DNA of 64,000 nt from Effrenium voratum (taxonomy: Eukaryota; Sar; Dinophyceae; Suessiales; Symbiodiniaceae). Location: positions 193,501 through 257,500 of the forward strand of contig CAUJNA010001724.1 of NCBI GenBank assembly GCA_963377175.1, written 5' to 3'. Under the pieces are notes generated by a model, which searched no databases, was not told where the DNA came from, and worked only from the letters and a program-made list of their open reading frames with translations. Made by a program: the position numbers and the translations under genes. Within the stretch, counting starts at the first letter, position 1. Each line of letters begins with the position of its first letter. Of this stretch, positions 20,444 to 32,600 are shown in pieces.

Positions 20444-20624
20444 ACGAACTCCGAAGGCCTCGATGCAGCCGCCCTACAGCGTCTTCGACTACTACTGGGA
20501 TATCGGCTGTTGCCAGGCACGAGCTGCGAAGAGACTTGAAAGCCGGGGGTGCAACAAGTCTCACTCGGAAATGTTAGACTTTCCGGAACTTCTCGTGGGG
20601 CAAGGAAAACCGTTGGCAACTTGA
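20444..20624 (+). CDS. Candidate exon, unknown protein
   Basis: Frame reads KASMQPPYSVFDYYWDIGCC followed by QARAAKRLESRGC and stays open to TGA at 20624. The aromatic/cysteine-rich part is coding-like; the right boundary is unclear. Family not recognised. Confidence 0.3.
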
Positions 20625-20789
20625 GTTGCAAGTTTTTCTTTTTTTTCTTCTTCTTTTTTTGTCCCGAAAGCATGGCGAAGGGTTCAGGGTTCACTTGAGT
20701 TGTTCTCATGAGAGTCATTACACGGTGTCATTGCAAGGAATCATCATCATGAAAGTCATTGCAAGGAGGCATTGCAAGAAGAGGTTCTA
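20625..20789. other. Spacer with T-rich tract and ATCAT repeats
   Basis: Edge of the minisatellite block. No gene is seen. Confidence 0.5.
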
Positions 20790-21065
20790 ACTCCTCGCAA
20801 GTCAATTGCACTTGACTCCTTGCACTTGACTCCTTGCACTTGCAACTTGCACTTGACTCCTTGCACTTGCAACTTGCACTTGACTCCGTGCACTTGCAAC
20901 TTGCACTTTGCTCCATGCACTTGCAACTTGCACTTGGCTCCTTGCACTTGCAACTCGCACTTAACTCCGTGCACTTGCAACTCGCACTTGACTCCATGCA
21001 CTTGGCTCCTTGCAACTTGCAATGACTCTCATGACTCCTTGCAATGACTCCTTGCAATGACTCCT
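20790..21065. repeat. Minisatellite, TTGCACTTGCAACTTGCACT units
   Basis: About nine units of 21-28 bp built from CTTGCACTTGCAACTTGCAC and TTGACTCC. It shares the string CAACTTGCAC with the 14-bp array at 21590. Confidence 0.9.
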
Positions 21066-21084
21066 TGGGCGGCGGGGTAGTGCC

Positions 21085-21485
21085 AACGACACTACACGAA
21101 CACCGGCCCTCTGCGGGGATTGGCGTGGTCGAGGTGCAATAACTCAAGGTGTTTTGCGATTTTGTTTTGGCTCGCGCGACCCTCTGTGGGGATCGGCGTG
21201 GTCGAGGTGCAAAAACATGTTTTGTTTTTTCTTGGCGATTTTGTCTGGGCCCGCGCGACCCTCTGCGGGACGTGGTCGAGGTGCAAAAACTCGAGGTCTT
21301 TTGCAATTTTGTTTGGGCCCGCGCGACCCTCTGCGGGGATCGGCGTGGCCGAGGTGCAAAAACTGGAGGTGTTTTACGATTTCTGCGGTGCTCGCACGAC
21401 CCTTTGCGGGGATCGGCGTGGTCGAGGTACAAAAACTCGAGGTTTCTTACTATTTCTGCGGTGCTCGCGCGGCCCTCTGCTTTTT
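21085..21485. repeat. Tandem repeat of about 74 bp
   Basis: Five to six units with CTCTGCGGGGATCGGCGTGG, TCGAGGTGCAAAAACTCGAG and TTTTGCGATTTTGTTTGGGC. Long frames on both strands are artefacts. Confidence 0.9.
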
Positions 21486-21589
21486 TTCTTTCGAATTGTG
21501 TTGTTCGAGCTGGTCCTCGCGAGTTGTCTCGTGGTTCGCGCGCCTGCTCCCGGGACCGGCGGGTCACGGGTTCGACCGCGGTGCTTCGC

Positions 21590-22515
21590 AAGCTGCACGG
21601 AGCAACTTGCATAAAGCAACTTGCGCAGAGCAAGTTGCACAGACCATTTTGCGCAGAGCAACTTGCGCAGACCAGTTTGCGCAGAGCGCCTTGCCTAGAG
21701 CAACTTGCGCAGAGCAACTTAGGCAGAGCAACTTGCACAGAGCAACTTGCGCAGAGCAGCTTGCACAGAGCAACTTGCAGGGAGCAACTTGCGCAGAGCA
21801 ACTTGCGCAGAGCAACTTGCAGAGCAACTTGCAGGGAGCAACTTGCGCAGAGCAGCTTGCACAGGGCAACTTGCACAGAGCAACTTGCGCAGAGCAACTT
21901 GCGCGCAGCAACTTGCGCAGAGCAACTTGCACAGAACAACTTGCACAGAGCAACTTGTACAGAGACATTTGCACAGAGTCAGTTGCACAGAGCTTCTTGC
22001 ACAGAGCAACTTGCAGGGAGCAACTTGCGCAGAGCAACTTGCACAGGGCAACTTGCACAGAGCAGCTTGCACAGAGCAGTTTGCGCAGAGCAACTTTGAC
22101 AGAGCAACTTGCGCAGAGCAACTTGCGTAGAGCAACTTGCGCAGAACAACTTGCACAGAGCAACTTGTACAGAGACATTTGCACAGAGTCAGTTGCACAG
22201 AGCTTCTTGCACAGAGCAGCTTGCACAGAACAACTTGCACAGAGCAACTTGTACAGAGACATTTGCGCAGAGTCAGTTGCACAGAGCTTCTTGCACAGAG
22301 CAACCAGAGCAACTTGCGTGCACAGAGCAACTTGCAGGGAGCAACTTGCACGGAGCAACTTGCACGGACCAACTTGCACGGAGCAACTTGCGCGGAGCAA
22401 CTTGCGCAGAGCAACTTGCGCAGACCAACTTGCACCGACCAGTTTGCGCAGAGCACCTTGCCCAGAGCAACTTGTGCAGAGCAACTTGCGCAGAGCAGCT
22501 TGCACAGAGCAACTT
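21590..22515. repeat. 14-bp minisatellite array
   Basis: About 65 units of AGAGCAACTTGCGC or AGAGCAACTTGCAC. Because 14 is not a multiple of three and the unit has no stop in any phase, all three forward frames and the reverse frames stay open, giving false proteins up to 454 residues with a 14-residue period. Confidence 0.95.
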
Positions 22516-22849
22516 TAATCGTTTAGGGGAAACATTCATATTTGGTAGATCAGTCATGTTGAGACATTTGCCTCTGTGCTAATATGATCTTACATGTTGA
22601 GGTTCGCTACAAGTATGGACCGGAATCAAACTACAACTCTTTTAAGTTCGTGCTCTTCAAGCGATCTTGCCTCCAAAGACTTTTGGTCGAGGCTGCAGGC
22701 TTCTTCCTTTGGACTGCTTGGCTGGAAGGCTGGAAGGTCTTGATGTCCAGGGTTGCCTTCGCAAGTGAGGCCTGGAAAAAAAGAAATCGGAGGTCAATGG
22801 GGGGGAACCTGACAGCTGGTTTTTTTGCGAACCCCACGTGAATTGGTTG
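22516..22849. other. No gene recognised
   Basis: Two open frames of 68-85 codons on opposite strands; neither has a motif. Confidence 0.4.
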
Positions 22850-22906
22850 GCTGAGGGCTGGTTTAGGATTGGTTTAGGGCTGGTTTAGGGTTGGTTTCGG
22901 GTTGCG
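22850..22906. repeat. Short TTTAGGG-like tandem repeat
   Basis: Four to five units of GGTTTAGGGCT/GGTTTAGGGTT. The heptamer TTTAGGG is the plant-type telomere unit, but the 11-bp period argues for an ordinary minisatellite. Confidence 0.55.
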
Positions 22907-23254
22907 GAACATTTGAGTCTCTTGGTATCACTTTCCGTGATCGCAAGGGATTCCAGGCGCAAAACAGTCGAAAGGATGACCCACTTGGGTGGCACATCCA
23001 AGGTTCCGTCGGAATCTCTCCTCAGGCAACCCTTCGTTGGAATGGCAGTTTGGATTTGAACCCCTGGCTTGTAGTAAATGGGGCGGCCCCTTCCATTTCA
23101 CCAAGGGCTCCAAACTTCCAATCAGAGGCAAGCGCATGTTTTCACACTAGATCCATGGTATTGGGCCAAACAACCCTCCCCCTGAAGGCCTTAAGGTGGG
23201 GGAGGATCTCCATTTTCCCGGTTTGCCCCCCCCCAAAAAAAACAACCGCAGAAA
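22907..23254. other. No gene recognised
   Basis: Includes CCCTGAAGGCCTTAAGGTGG, a short palindrome near 23180. No supported gene. Confidence 0.4.
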
Positions 23255-23297
23255 AACAAAAAACACACACACACACAGACACACACAGACACACACA

Positions 23298-23334
<37 letters not shown>

Positions 23335-23335
23335 C
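23255..23335. repeat. AC microsatellite
   Basis: (AC)n with AG interruptions, followed by a C-rich stretch. Confidence 0.95.
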
Positions 23336-24621
23336 CCCCTCCCCCGCCACCCACCCCTCCCCCCAACGACCGCCCGCTCGCTTCACCTCTCCCACCTCGC
23401 CTCTGGCCCGCCTCTCGCGAGGTGCGCCGCCCGCGGCGCGGATCAGCGCCCGGCCGATCCGAGCCCTGATCGGGGCCCGGGGCCAAGACGGCTTTGGGAA
23501 GCCGGATCCGGTTTTGGGAAACCGGATCCGGATCCGGTTCGGTTTTGGGGCGGGGCCCCGGTTTTTCGGGCAAAACAGGGGGGGCCATGTTTTTTTTGGC
23601 GATGGGCGCCGAGTTGTTTTTTGGTTTTGAAGGGGTTTCTCCTTTTTGAGACCTGAAAAAGGAAAGAAAGGCTTTGCCTCAAGAAAAGTAGGCCAGACCA
23701 AACTGATGCGTTTTTGCAAGAGGACACGGGAAAGTTAGAGTGGTGGATCCCCAGAGGCATGCCAATTGGAATTGGACTCTCATGTTGGGGGTAGTCGTAT
23801 TTCTCTGGGAAGCCAGTTTCATCAGTGGGCGCCCTTTTGGGGTCGTTTTGAAGGGAAAGCCGAAGGAATTCGTTCGGGAGGGTGTTTGTTTCCCTCTTTG
23901 GGTCGTTCACTGCAGGGAGTTGCGCCCGGTTAAGTGGATGGGGCAATATGCGCATGCATCAAAATAAGACACGTATTCGCGGTTTTGCTGTTGCCTTGAA
24001 ACCAACCAAAATGGTTGAACCAAAGCCTGGAATGTAAACCTGCATGTTGATGTTGCTAGAACCACAAATTGATGGATTTGGACGCCGCTGAAATTGTTTC
24101 GAGCTAGGGGCAAACCGATCTCCATGATGGGCGCTACCTTTTTCCCGGTGTTGGAGTTACGCTTAATTCGCCCAGATGCTATTGGGTGTTTTGGTACATC
24201 CTTGACCACTTGCAAGGAAAGAGCACCGAAGCACGCCTGATGAGGTTTGTTGCGTGTTTGTGTGTGTGTGTGTGTCTCGTTTGTTTGTTTTTTCCTTTGT
24301 GTGCGTGCGTGTGGGTTTTGATTGGCTGGCTCATCTTTATTGATTGGTTCATCTTTATTTGGTTGCCCGTGCACAGTTCAGTTGGGTTAGCGTGTCAAAT
24401 GAGGCATTCTTTCCAATTTGTTGCCCGCTTGTATTGTTCTTTCAATCCTGCAACACGTGCAGTCTGCACTTGTTTGCAGCAAGTCTGGCCCAGATCCTGC
24501 GTAGTTCTGGCAATGGAAAGCGGACATCCCGACCTTTGAATTGGAATTGGGGGAGGGGGACCCTGAAACTCACTTCCTGAGTTGATGGACTTTAAACTTT
24601 TTGGAAAGGCAATTTTAGTGG
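23336..24621. other. No gene recognised; H fragment
   Basis: GC-rich at 23340-23560 with GGATCC/GGTTTTGGGAA repeats (GCCGGATCCGGTTTTGGGAA). A GT microsatellite lies near 24250, and a family H fragment (TTGGAATTGGGGGAGGGGG) at 24538-24566. No exon stands out. Confidence 0.4.
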
Positions 24622-24736
24622 TATAGTGGGTATCAATCAGTTAGCACACGGCATTCCAACGTTGAGTGCTAACTGTTTGGGCGCTTGCGCAGCGTTTTTT
24701 TCCCAAGCCGTGGTTGAGGCCCAACAGTTAGCACTC
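24622..24736. repeat. Family N element with GTTAGCAC motifs
   Basis: Left end ATAGTGGGTATCAATCAGTT then AGCAC is the reverse complement of the right ends at 32975-32995 and 33760-33781. Inverted GAGTGCTAACTGTTTGG and CAACAGTTAGCACTCC lie inside. Non-coding. Confidence 0.6.
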
Positions 24737-24809
24737 CAACTAGTCTGGCAGTCGGATTGTTCAAGGTCTTTGAAATAAGGCGTGGCATCAAAATAGCTTT
24801 ACATGGGCA

Positions 24810-25335
24810 TTGGAAGGAAGGACGGAAGGAAGCACGGAAGCACGGAAGCGAAGGAAGCGAAGGAAGCAAAGGAAGCAAAGGAAAGGAAGGAAGGAAGGAA
24901 GGAAGGAAGGAAGGAAGGAAGGAAGGAAGGAAGGAAGGAAGCAAGCAAGGAAGGCAAGGAAGCAAGGAAGCAAGGAAGCAAGGAAGCAAGGAAGCAAGGA
25001 AGCAAGGAAGCAAGGAAGCAAGGAAGCAAGGAAGCAAGGAAGCAAGGAAGCAAGGAAGCAAGGAAGCAAGGAAGCAAGGAAGCAAAGCAAGGAAGCAAGG
25101 GAAGCAAGGGAAGCAAGGGAAGCAAAGGAAGCAAAGGAAGCAAAGGAAGCAAAGGAAGCAAAGGAAGCAAAGGAAGCAAAAAGAAGCAAAAGACGCAAAG
25201 GAAGCAAAGGAAGCAAAGGAAGCAAAGCAAATGAAGCAAAAGAAACAAAGGAAGCAAAGGAAGCAAAGGAAGGAAGGAAGGAAGGAAGGAAGGAAGGAAG
25301 GAAGGAAGGAAGGAAGGAAGGAAGGAAGGCAGGAC
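24810..25335. repeat. GGAA/GGAAGC minisatellite
   Basis: GGAA runs, then (GGAAGCAA)n and (GGAAGCAAA)n variants, then GGAA again. The Lys/Gly/Ser/Arg or Leu/Pro/Ser/Phe frames are artefacts. Confidence 0.95.
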
Positions 25336-25539
25336 GAGACTCAGAGCTGCGCAGGGTGCTGTTGCAGGTTGCCATGCCAGAATCATCATTACTTCGAAAC
25401 ATCCTGGGGGGGGGGTGCCGCAGTTGCGCAGATGGATGCACCTAAGGGAGAAGCGCGCCCTTCGCCGAATAATGGGGGTGCATGCCACGCACTAAAACTG
25501 CTGCGTTGCCATTTCAGTGAAGGGCAAAGACTGTAGTTA
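25336..25539. other. Spacer between repeat arrays
   Basis: Contains a G run. No gene is supported. Confidence 0.4.
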
Positions 25540-28500
25540 GGAGGAGCGCATTGGCAAGCGTGATGATCCGAAGAGTCCTGGCTGACACCAGCTGAGAAGG
25601 CGCTAGGGCCTGGCGTGTGCTAACTGTAAGTCAGAGGTTTGGCCGTATGTTGGGCCTTACAAGTTCAGCCTGAGCGGATTCTTGAAGCTTGCTTAGCCTG
25701 AGCGGAAGCCCAAGTGCGTTTGCGCTTGCGTTCGCACATGCCTGTGCGTGGCATCCGCGTTTCTCCCGAGCGGGGTCCTGAAAGTTTTAAGTTTGCCCGC
25801 CAAGGCCCCTTCGCGTCAGCCGCCCGCGCTTTGCATCCCGAGTGGACTCCCGAGCGTGGCGATTCTTCTCGCTGTCGCAAGGTGGTGGCGAGGTAGCGGA
25901 TCTTTCAGGACTGATGCACTTGGCCCGAGCGGGATCCCGAGCGAGTCTGCTTGGCAAAAAAACTGTAGGAGAAGCGCGTTGGCAAGCGTGATGCGAACAC
26001 TCCTGGCTGACACGGCCAAACGAGGCGCAAGCGGGTCTGGCGTGTGCTAACTGTATGCTTCGGCACGAGGGTCTGACGCCTTTGCGTGGCACCCGTGCTC
26101 GCCCCGAGTGGGATCCCGAGCGGGCTAGCGAGCCTGGCCGTTTTGGTCCTTTCAGCCGCCTGCGAGTTGCATCCATAGTAGTTGGCCCGAGTGGTCCTTA
26201 TCTGCGCCTTGGCGCGGCGCACGTGTTTGGCCCGAGCGGGATCCCGACTGTGTCTGCTTTTGGTCCTCACCAGCGCCTTTGCGCAGCGTCTGTGCTCGGC
26301 CCGAGCAGGATCCCAAGCCCCTCTGCGCGGCAAAGCTTCGAGCGTGTTTGTGGGCTTTCAAGAGTAAAACCAGAGCACGGTGTTTTTTCAGGATGATGGA
26401 CTTGTCTTTTCTCGCGGGTAGAGCTTCCACACTGTGTCCTAGCCCAGCTTGAGTTCGGGACGGTAATGCGTTTGCGTTTGCGCGCAACATGATGCAACAC
26501 TCGGACGAAGCAAGCTTCTTCATAATGTCAGTCGTTTTACTACGGGCGCGCTTTCAAGTCGCAGGAGGCATTGCTATAGCGGTGGAGAAGCAGGCTTTTA
26601 GGGGTGCAGTTGCCAGGCTTTTAGGGGCTCGTTGTTTGTGAATCCCCAAGCCAAATTCAATTATCAAGACGCCATTGCAGAAAACGGCAAATATTGTAGG
26701 AGAAGCGCGCTGGCAAGCGTGATGCGAAGAGTCCTGGCTGACACGGCCAAGCGAGGTGCAAGAGGGTCTGGCGTGTGCTAACTGTATGGCTTCCGCAAGA
26801 GTGACGCCTTTGCGTGGCATCCGCGTTTGCCCCGAGCGGGATCCCGAGCGGGATCCCGAGCGCGGCTTCGCTTGCCTTTGAAGGCCCGAGCGGGCTCCCG
26901 AGCGGGCTAGCGAGCCTGGCCGCTTTGGTCCTTGCAGGCGCCTGCGCGTTGCATTAAACTCTCGAGCGTGACGGTGTTGGTCCTTATCTGCGCCTTGGCA
27001 CGGGTTTGGCCCGAGCGGGATCCCGAGCGTGGTTGCTTTGGTCCTTACCAGCGCCTTTGCGCGGCATCTGTGCTCGGTCCGAGCGGGATCCCAAGCCTGT
27101 TTGCGGGCGCGGCCCCGGCAAAACTTCGAGCGTATTTGTGGGCTTTGAAGAGTAAAATCAGAGGATGGTGCTTCGTCTTTTTCTTGCGGGTAAAGCTTTT
27201 ACACGGGCCCAACTGTCCGCTGCGATAATGCGTTTGCGTTTGGATGCAACATGATGCAACACTCGGACAACGCGAGCTTCTTGATGATGTCGTTGATGTG
27301 TGCTACGGGCGTCCTTTCAAGTCGCAAGAAGCATTGCTTCAGGGGTGGAGTTGCCAGGCTTTTATAGGGGCCCGTTGTTTGTGAATCCCAAAGCCAAATT
27401 CAATTGTCAAGACAGCTATTGCAGTAGAGAAGCGGGTTGGCAGGCGTGATGCAAAGAGCCCTGGCTGACACGGCCAAACGAGGCGCAAGAGGGTCTGGCG
27501 TGTGCTAACTGTATGGCTTCCGCAAGAGGGTCTCAGGCCTTTGTGTGGCATCCGCGCTCGCCCCAAAACTCCCGAGCGGTGCTTCGCGTGGCATCCGTGC
27601 TTGGCCCGAGCGGGATCCCGAGCGTGGCTTCGCTTGCCTTTGCTTTTTCCTTGCGTGGCACCCGTGCTCGCGCCGAGCGGGATCCCGAGCGGGCAGGCGA
27701 GCCTGGCCGCTTTGGTCCTTGCAGGCGCCTGCGCGTTGTTGCTTCCATAGCTGGCCCGAGTGGACTCCCGAGCGTGACGGTGTTGGTCCTTATCACGGGT
27801 TTGGCCCGAGCGGGATCCCGAGCATGTCTGCTTTGGTCCTTACCAGCGCCTTTGTGCGGCATCTGTGCTCGGCCCGAGCGGGATGCAGGCGCGGCCCCGG
27901 CAAAACTTCGAGAATATTTGTGGGCTTTGAAGAGTGCAATCAGAGGACGGTGCTTCTTCAGGATGATGGACTTGTCTTTCTCTTGCGGGTAAAGCCTTTA
28001 CACGGGCCCAACTGTCCGCTGCGATAATTAATGCGTTTGCGTTTGGATGCAACATGATGCAACACTCGGACAACGCGAGCTTCTTGATGATGTCGTTGAT
28101 GTTTGCTACGGGCGTCCTTTCAAGTCGCAAGAAGCATTGCTTTGGGGATGGCGTTGCCAGGCTTTTATAGGGGCCCGTTGTTTGTGAATCCCAAAGCCAA
28201 ATTCAATTGTCAAGGCAGCTATTGCAGTAGAGAAGCGGGCAGGCGTGATGCAAAGAGCCCTGGCTGACACGGCCAAACGAGGCGCAAGAGGGTCTGGCGT
28301 GTGCTAACTGTATGGCTTCCGCAAGAGGGTCTGAGGCCTTTGCGTGGCATCCGCGCTCGCCCCGGAACTCCCGAGCGGTGCTTCGCGTGGCATCCGTGCT
28401 TGGCCCGAGCGGGATCCCGAGCGGGCTAGCGAGCCTGGCCGTTTTTGTCCTTTCAGCCGCCTGCGCGTTACCAGCGCCTTGCGCGGCGTCTGTGCTCGGC

Positions 28501-31262
28501 CCGGGCGGGGCCTCAAGCCTGTTTTCGGGCGCGGCCCCGGCAAAACTTCGAGCGTATTTGTGGGCTTCCGAGAGTGAAACCAGAGCACGTTGTTTCTTCA
28601 GGATTATGGACTTGCAGTTCTCTTGCTGGTAAGGCTTTTACACAGTGTCCTAGCCCAGCTTGAGTTCGGGACTTGATGGCCCAACTGTTCCGCTACGATA
28701 ATGCATTTGGATTTGGATGCCAAATGGTGCAACACTCGGACAATGCGCGCTTCTTGATAATGTCGTGTTTTGTTGCTACGGGCGCCCTTTCAAGTCGCAG
28801 GAAGCATGGCTTTAGGGGTGGAGTTGTCAGGCTTTTAGGGGTGGAGTTAAGGCTGCCCGTTCTTGTTATTTCCGAAAGCCGAATTCAATTATCAAGGCAG
28901 CTGGGCTGCCCTTGCAGGAAACGGCGAGTACTGTAGGAGAAGCGCGTTGGCAAGCGTAATGCAAAGAGTCCTGGATGACACGGCCAAACGAGGTGCAAGA
29001 GGGTCTGGCGTGTGCTAACTGTATGGCTTCCGCAAGAGGACGCCTTTGCGTGGCATCCGCGTTCGCCCCGAGCGGGATCCCGAGCGGGATCCCGAGCGTG
29101 GCTTCGCTTGCCTTTGCAAGGCCCGAGCGGGATCCCGCGCGGGCTAGCGAGCCTGGCCGCTTTGGTCCTTGCAGGCGCCTGCGCGTTGCATTAAACTCCC
29201 GAGCGTTACCTTGGCAAGGGTTCGGCCCGAGCGGGATCTCGAGCGTGGCTGCTTTGGTCCTTACCAGCGCCTTTGCGCGGCATCTGTGCTCGGCCCGAGC
29301 GGGATCCCAAGCCTGTTTGCGGGCGCGGCCCCGGCAAAACTTCGAGCGTATTTGTGGGCTTTGAAGAGTAAAATCGGAGCACGGTGCTTCGTCTCTTTCT
29401 TGCAGGTAAAGCTTTTACACGGGCCCAACTGTCCGCTGCGATAATGCGTATGCGTTTGCATGCAACATGATGCAACACTCGGACAACGCGAGCTTCTTGA
29501 TGATGCCGTTGATTTTTGCTACGGGCGTCCTTTCAAGTCGCAAGAAGCATTGCTTTGGGGGTGGGGTTGCCAGGCTTTTATAGGCTGACACGGCCAAACG
29601 AGGCGCAAGAGGGTCTGGCGTGTGCTAACTGTATGGCTTCCGCAAGAGGGTCTGAGGCCTTTGCGTGGCATCCGCGCTCGCCCCGGAACTCCCGAGCGGT
29701 GCTTCGCGTGGCATCCGTGCTTGGCCCGAGCGGGATCCCGAGCGGGCTAGCGAGCCTGGCCGCTTTTGTCCTTTCAGCCGCCTGCGCGTTATCAGCGCCT
29801 TGCGCGAGCCTGTTTGCGGGCGCGGCCCCGGCAAAACTTCGAGCGTATTTGTGGGCTTTCAAGAGTGAAACCAGAGCACGTTGTTTCTTCAGGATTATGG
29901 ACTTGCAGTTCGCTTGCTGGTAAGGCTTTTACACAGTGTCCTAGCCCAGCTTGAGTTCGGGACTTGATGGCCCAACTGTTCCGCTACGATAATGCATTTG
30001 CATTTGGATGCCAAATGGTGCAACACTCGGACAACGCGAGCTTCTTGATAATGTCGTGTTTTGTTGCTACGGGCGCCCTTCCAAGTCGCAGGAAGCATGG
30101 CTTTAGGGGTGGAGTTGTCAGACTTTTAGGGATGGAGTTAAGGCTGCCCGTTCTTTTTATTTCTGAAAGCCGAATTCAATTGTCAATTATCAAGACAGCT
30201 GGGCTGCCCTTGCAGGAAACGGCGAGTACTGTAGGAGAAGCGCGTTGGCAAGCGTAATGCGAAGAGTCCTGGCTGACACGGCCAAACGAGGCGCAAGAGG
30301 GTCTGGCGTGTGCCAACTGTATGGCTTCCGCAAGTGACACCTTTGCGTGGCATCCGCGTTCGCCCCGAGCGGGATTGGCTTCGCTTGCCTTTGCTCTTGC
30401 CGTTGCGCGGCACCCGTGCTCGGGCCCAGCGGGATCCCGAGCGGGCTACGCCTGCGCGCTGCATCCATAGCGTGGCTGCGTTGGTCCTTACCTGCACCTT
30501 GGCACGGCGCACGTGTTTGGCCCGAGCGGGATCCCGAGCGTGTTTGCTTCGCCTTGGTCCTTGCCAGCGCCTTTGCGCGGCGTCTGTGCTCGGCCCGAGC
30601 GGGATCCCAAGCCTGTTTGCGGGCGCGGCCCCGGCAAAACTTGTGGGCTTTCAAGAGTAAAACCAGGGCACGGTGTTTCTTCATGATTATGAACTTGTCT
30701 TTGTCTTGCGGGTAAAGCTTGTACACGGTGCCCAAGTCAGCTTCACTTCGAAACTTGGTGGCCCAACGGTTTTGCTACTGCGTTTGGACGCAAAACTCGG
30801 ACAATGCAAGCTTCTTGATAGTGTCGTTTTATTCTACGGGCGCCCTTTCAAGTTGCAGGAAGCATTGCTTTAGGGTTGGAGTTGCCAGGCTTTCAGGGGT
30901 GGAGTTGCCAGGCTTTTAGGGGCCCGTTGTTTGTGAATCCCGAAGCCAAATTCAATTATCAAGACAGTTGGGCTGCCGTTGCAGGAAACGGCAAATACTG
31001 TAGGAGAAGCGCGGTTGCATCCTGGCTGGCTGACACGGCCAAGCGAGTGGCGTGTGCTAACTGTATGGCTTCCGCGAGAGGGTCTGAGGCCTTTGCGTGG
31101 CATCCGCGTTCGGCCCGAGCGGGATCCGAGCGGGATTCCGAGCGTGGCTTCGCTTGCCTTTGCTTGTGCCCTTGCGTGGCACCCGTGCTCGGCCCGAGCA
31201 GAAACTCGAACGCGGTTGCTCTTCCATTTGCTGACGCCTGTTGCGTGGCATCCAAGCGGGAG
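25540..31262. repeat. Complex tandem repeat, unit 0.6-0.8 kb
   Basis: Landmark CTGACACGGCCAA recurs near 26007, 26737, 27464, 28264, 28973, 29585, 30270 and 31027, with a diverged first copy near 25579. Each unit runs through GGCGTGTGCTAACTGTATGG, CCGAGCGGGATCCCGAGCG (short sub-repeats of variable number), AAAACTTCGAGCGTATTTG, GATGCAACACTCGGACAA and GCCAAATTCAATT-TCAAG. The frames inside are cut differently in each unit, so I do not call them genes. Confidence 0.9.
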
Positions 31263-31264
31263 CC

Positions 31265-31772
31265 CGAGCGTTTGTACGTTTGCCTGCCAAAGTGTACTTT
31301 GTCTATTACACTTGTACTGACAAGTTGCGACCATTGAGCTGGAGCTGCCAAGGTGTATTTCCTTACTACACTTGTACTGAAAAGTTGCGACTTGTGTGCC
31401 GGAGCTGCCAAAGTGCGTTTCCTTTACTACACATGTGCTGAAAAGTTGTGACTTTCGAGGCGGAGCTGCCCAAAAAAGTGTACTTCCTTTACTACACTTG
31501 CACTGACAAGTTGCGACCTTCGAGCCGGAGCTGCCAAAGTGTATCTCCTTGTACTGCAAAGTTGCGACTTTCGAGCCAGAGCTGCCAAGGTGTATTTCCG
31601 TTTCTGCACTTGTACTGACAAGTTGCGACCTTCGAGCCGGAGCTGCCAAAGTTTCCTTGTACTGAAAAGTTGCGACTTTCGAGCCGGAGCTGCCAAAGTG
31701 TATTTCCTTTACTGCACTTGTAGTGAAAAGTTGCGACTTGCGAGCCGGAGCTGCATTGCTGGATTTCCACAC
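31265..31772. repeat. 61-bp satellite, array 1 (forward)
   Basis: About eight units containing TTGTACTGAAAAGTTGCGAC, TTTCGAGCCGGAGCTGCCAA and AGTGTA-TTCCTTTACT. Starts directly at the end of the 0.7-kb array. Confidence 0.9.
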
Positions 31773-32089
31773 GTCAACGCGGTAGAATTTGGCACCTGGC
31801 AATCCATTTGAATGTTGGCAAACTCTTGTCTTTCACCCTGACAAGTCGTGGGACACAACAGAGCCACGGACAAAACACGTGTAGACCACTTTGGTAAAGG
31901 GGGTACTCTTTGGCCTACGACTCCAAAAAGCCATGGACAACGATACGGTCTCCCCCAAAACGATAACAGTTAGTTAACACGTGGCTCTACAATGACCCCT
32001 GCAGTTGCAGCTTAGTTGGGGTGGAACCCTTGCGTGGCCGCCGTAAAACGCGAAGGCGAGTCGCGACTTGTGTTCTTCGCGCGTGCTCG
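31773..32089. other. No gene recognised
   Basis: Spacer between two 61-bp arrays. Nothing is supported. Confidence 0.5.
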
Positions 32090-32600
32090 GCTTGTGCTAC
32101 AAAGTTGCGATTTTCGCGCTGGAGCTGCGGAAGTGCACTTCGCGTACTAGACTTGTACTACAAAGTTGCGATTTTCGAGCTGGAGCTGCGGAAGTGTGCT
32201 TCGCGCACTAGACTTGCACTACAAAGTTGCGATTTGGAAGTGTGCTTCGCGTACTAGACTTGTACTACAAAGTTGCGATTTTTGAGCTGGAGCTGCGGAA
32301 GTGTGCTTCGCGTACTAGACTTGTACTGCAAAGTTGCGATTTTTGAGCCGGAGCTGCGGAAGTGTACTTCGCGCGCAGACTTGTACCACAAAGTTGCGAT
32401 TTTCGAGCTGGAGCTGCGGAAGTGGGCTTCGCGCACTAGACTTGCACTACGATTTTCGAGCTGGAGCTGCGGAAGTGCACTTCGCGTGCTAGACTTGTGT
32501 GCTACAAAGTTGGGATTTTCGATCTGGAGCTGCGGAAGTGTACTTCGCGTAGCTAGACTTGTGCTACAAAGTTGCGATTTTCGAGCCGGAGCTGCCAAAG
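32090..32600. repeat. 61-bp satellite, array 2 (variant)
   Basis: About eight units with CTAGACTTGTACTACAAAGT, TGCGATTTTCGAGCTGGAGC and TGCGGAAGTGTACTTCGCG. This variant is the closest match to the reversed array at 3591-3850. Confidence 0.9.

Noticed and set aside
20728..22526. Open frames of 313-454 codons on both strands
   Set aside because: Produced by 14-, 28- and 74-bp tandem repeats that lack stops in all phases.
22850..22906. Interstitial telomere of TTTAGGG type
   Set aside because: Period is about 11 bp and only a few units exist; better described as a minisatellite.
24757..25536. Lys/Gly/Ser-rich 259-codon frame and its Leu-Pro-Ser-Phe mirror
   Set aside because: Simple GGAA/GGAAGC repeat.
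25540..31262. Tandem gene family in the 0.7-kb array
   Set aside because: Frames are interrupted or shifted in different ways in each unit and sub-repeats change length out of phase.
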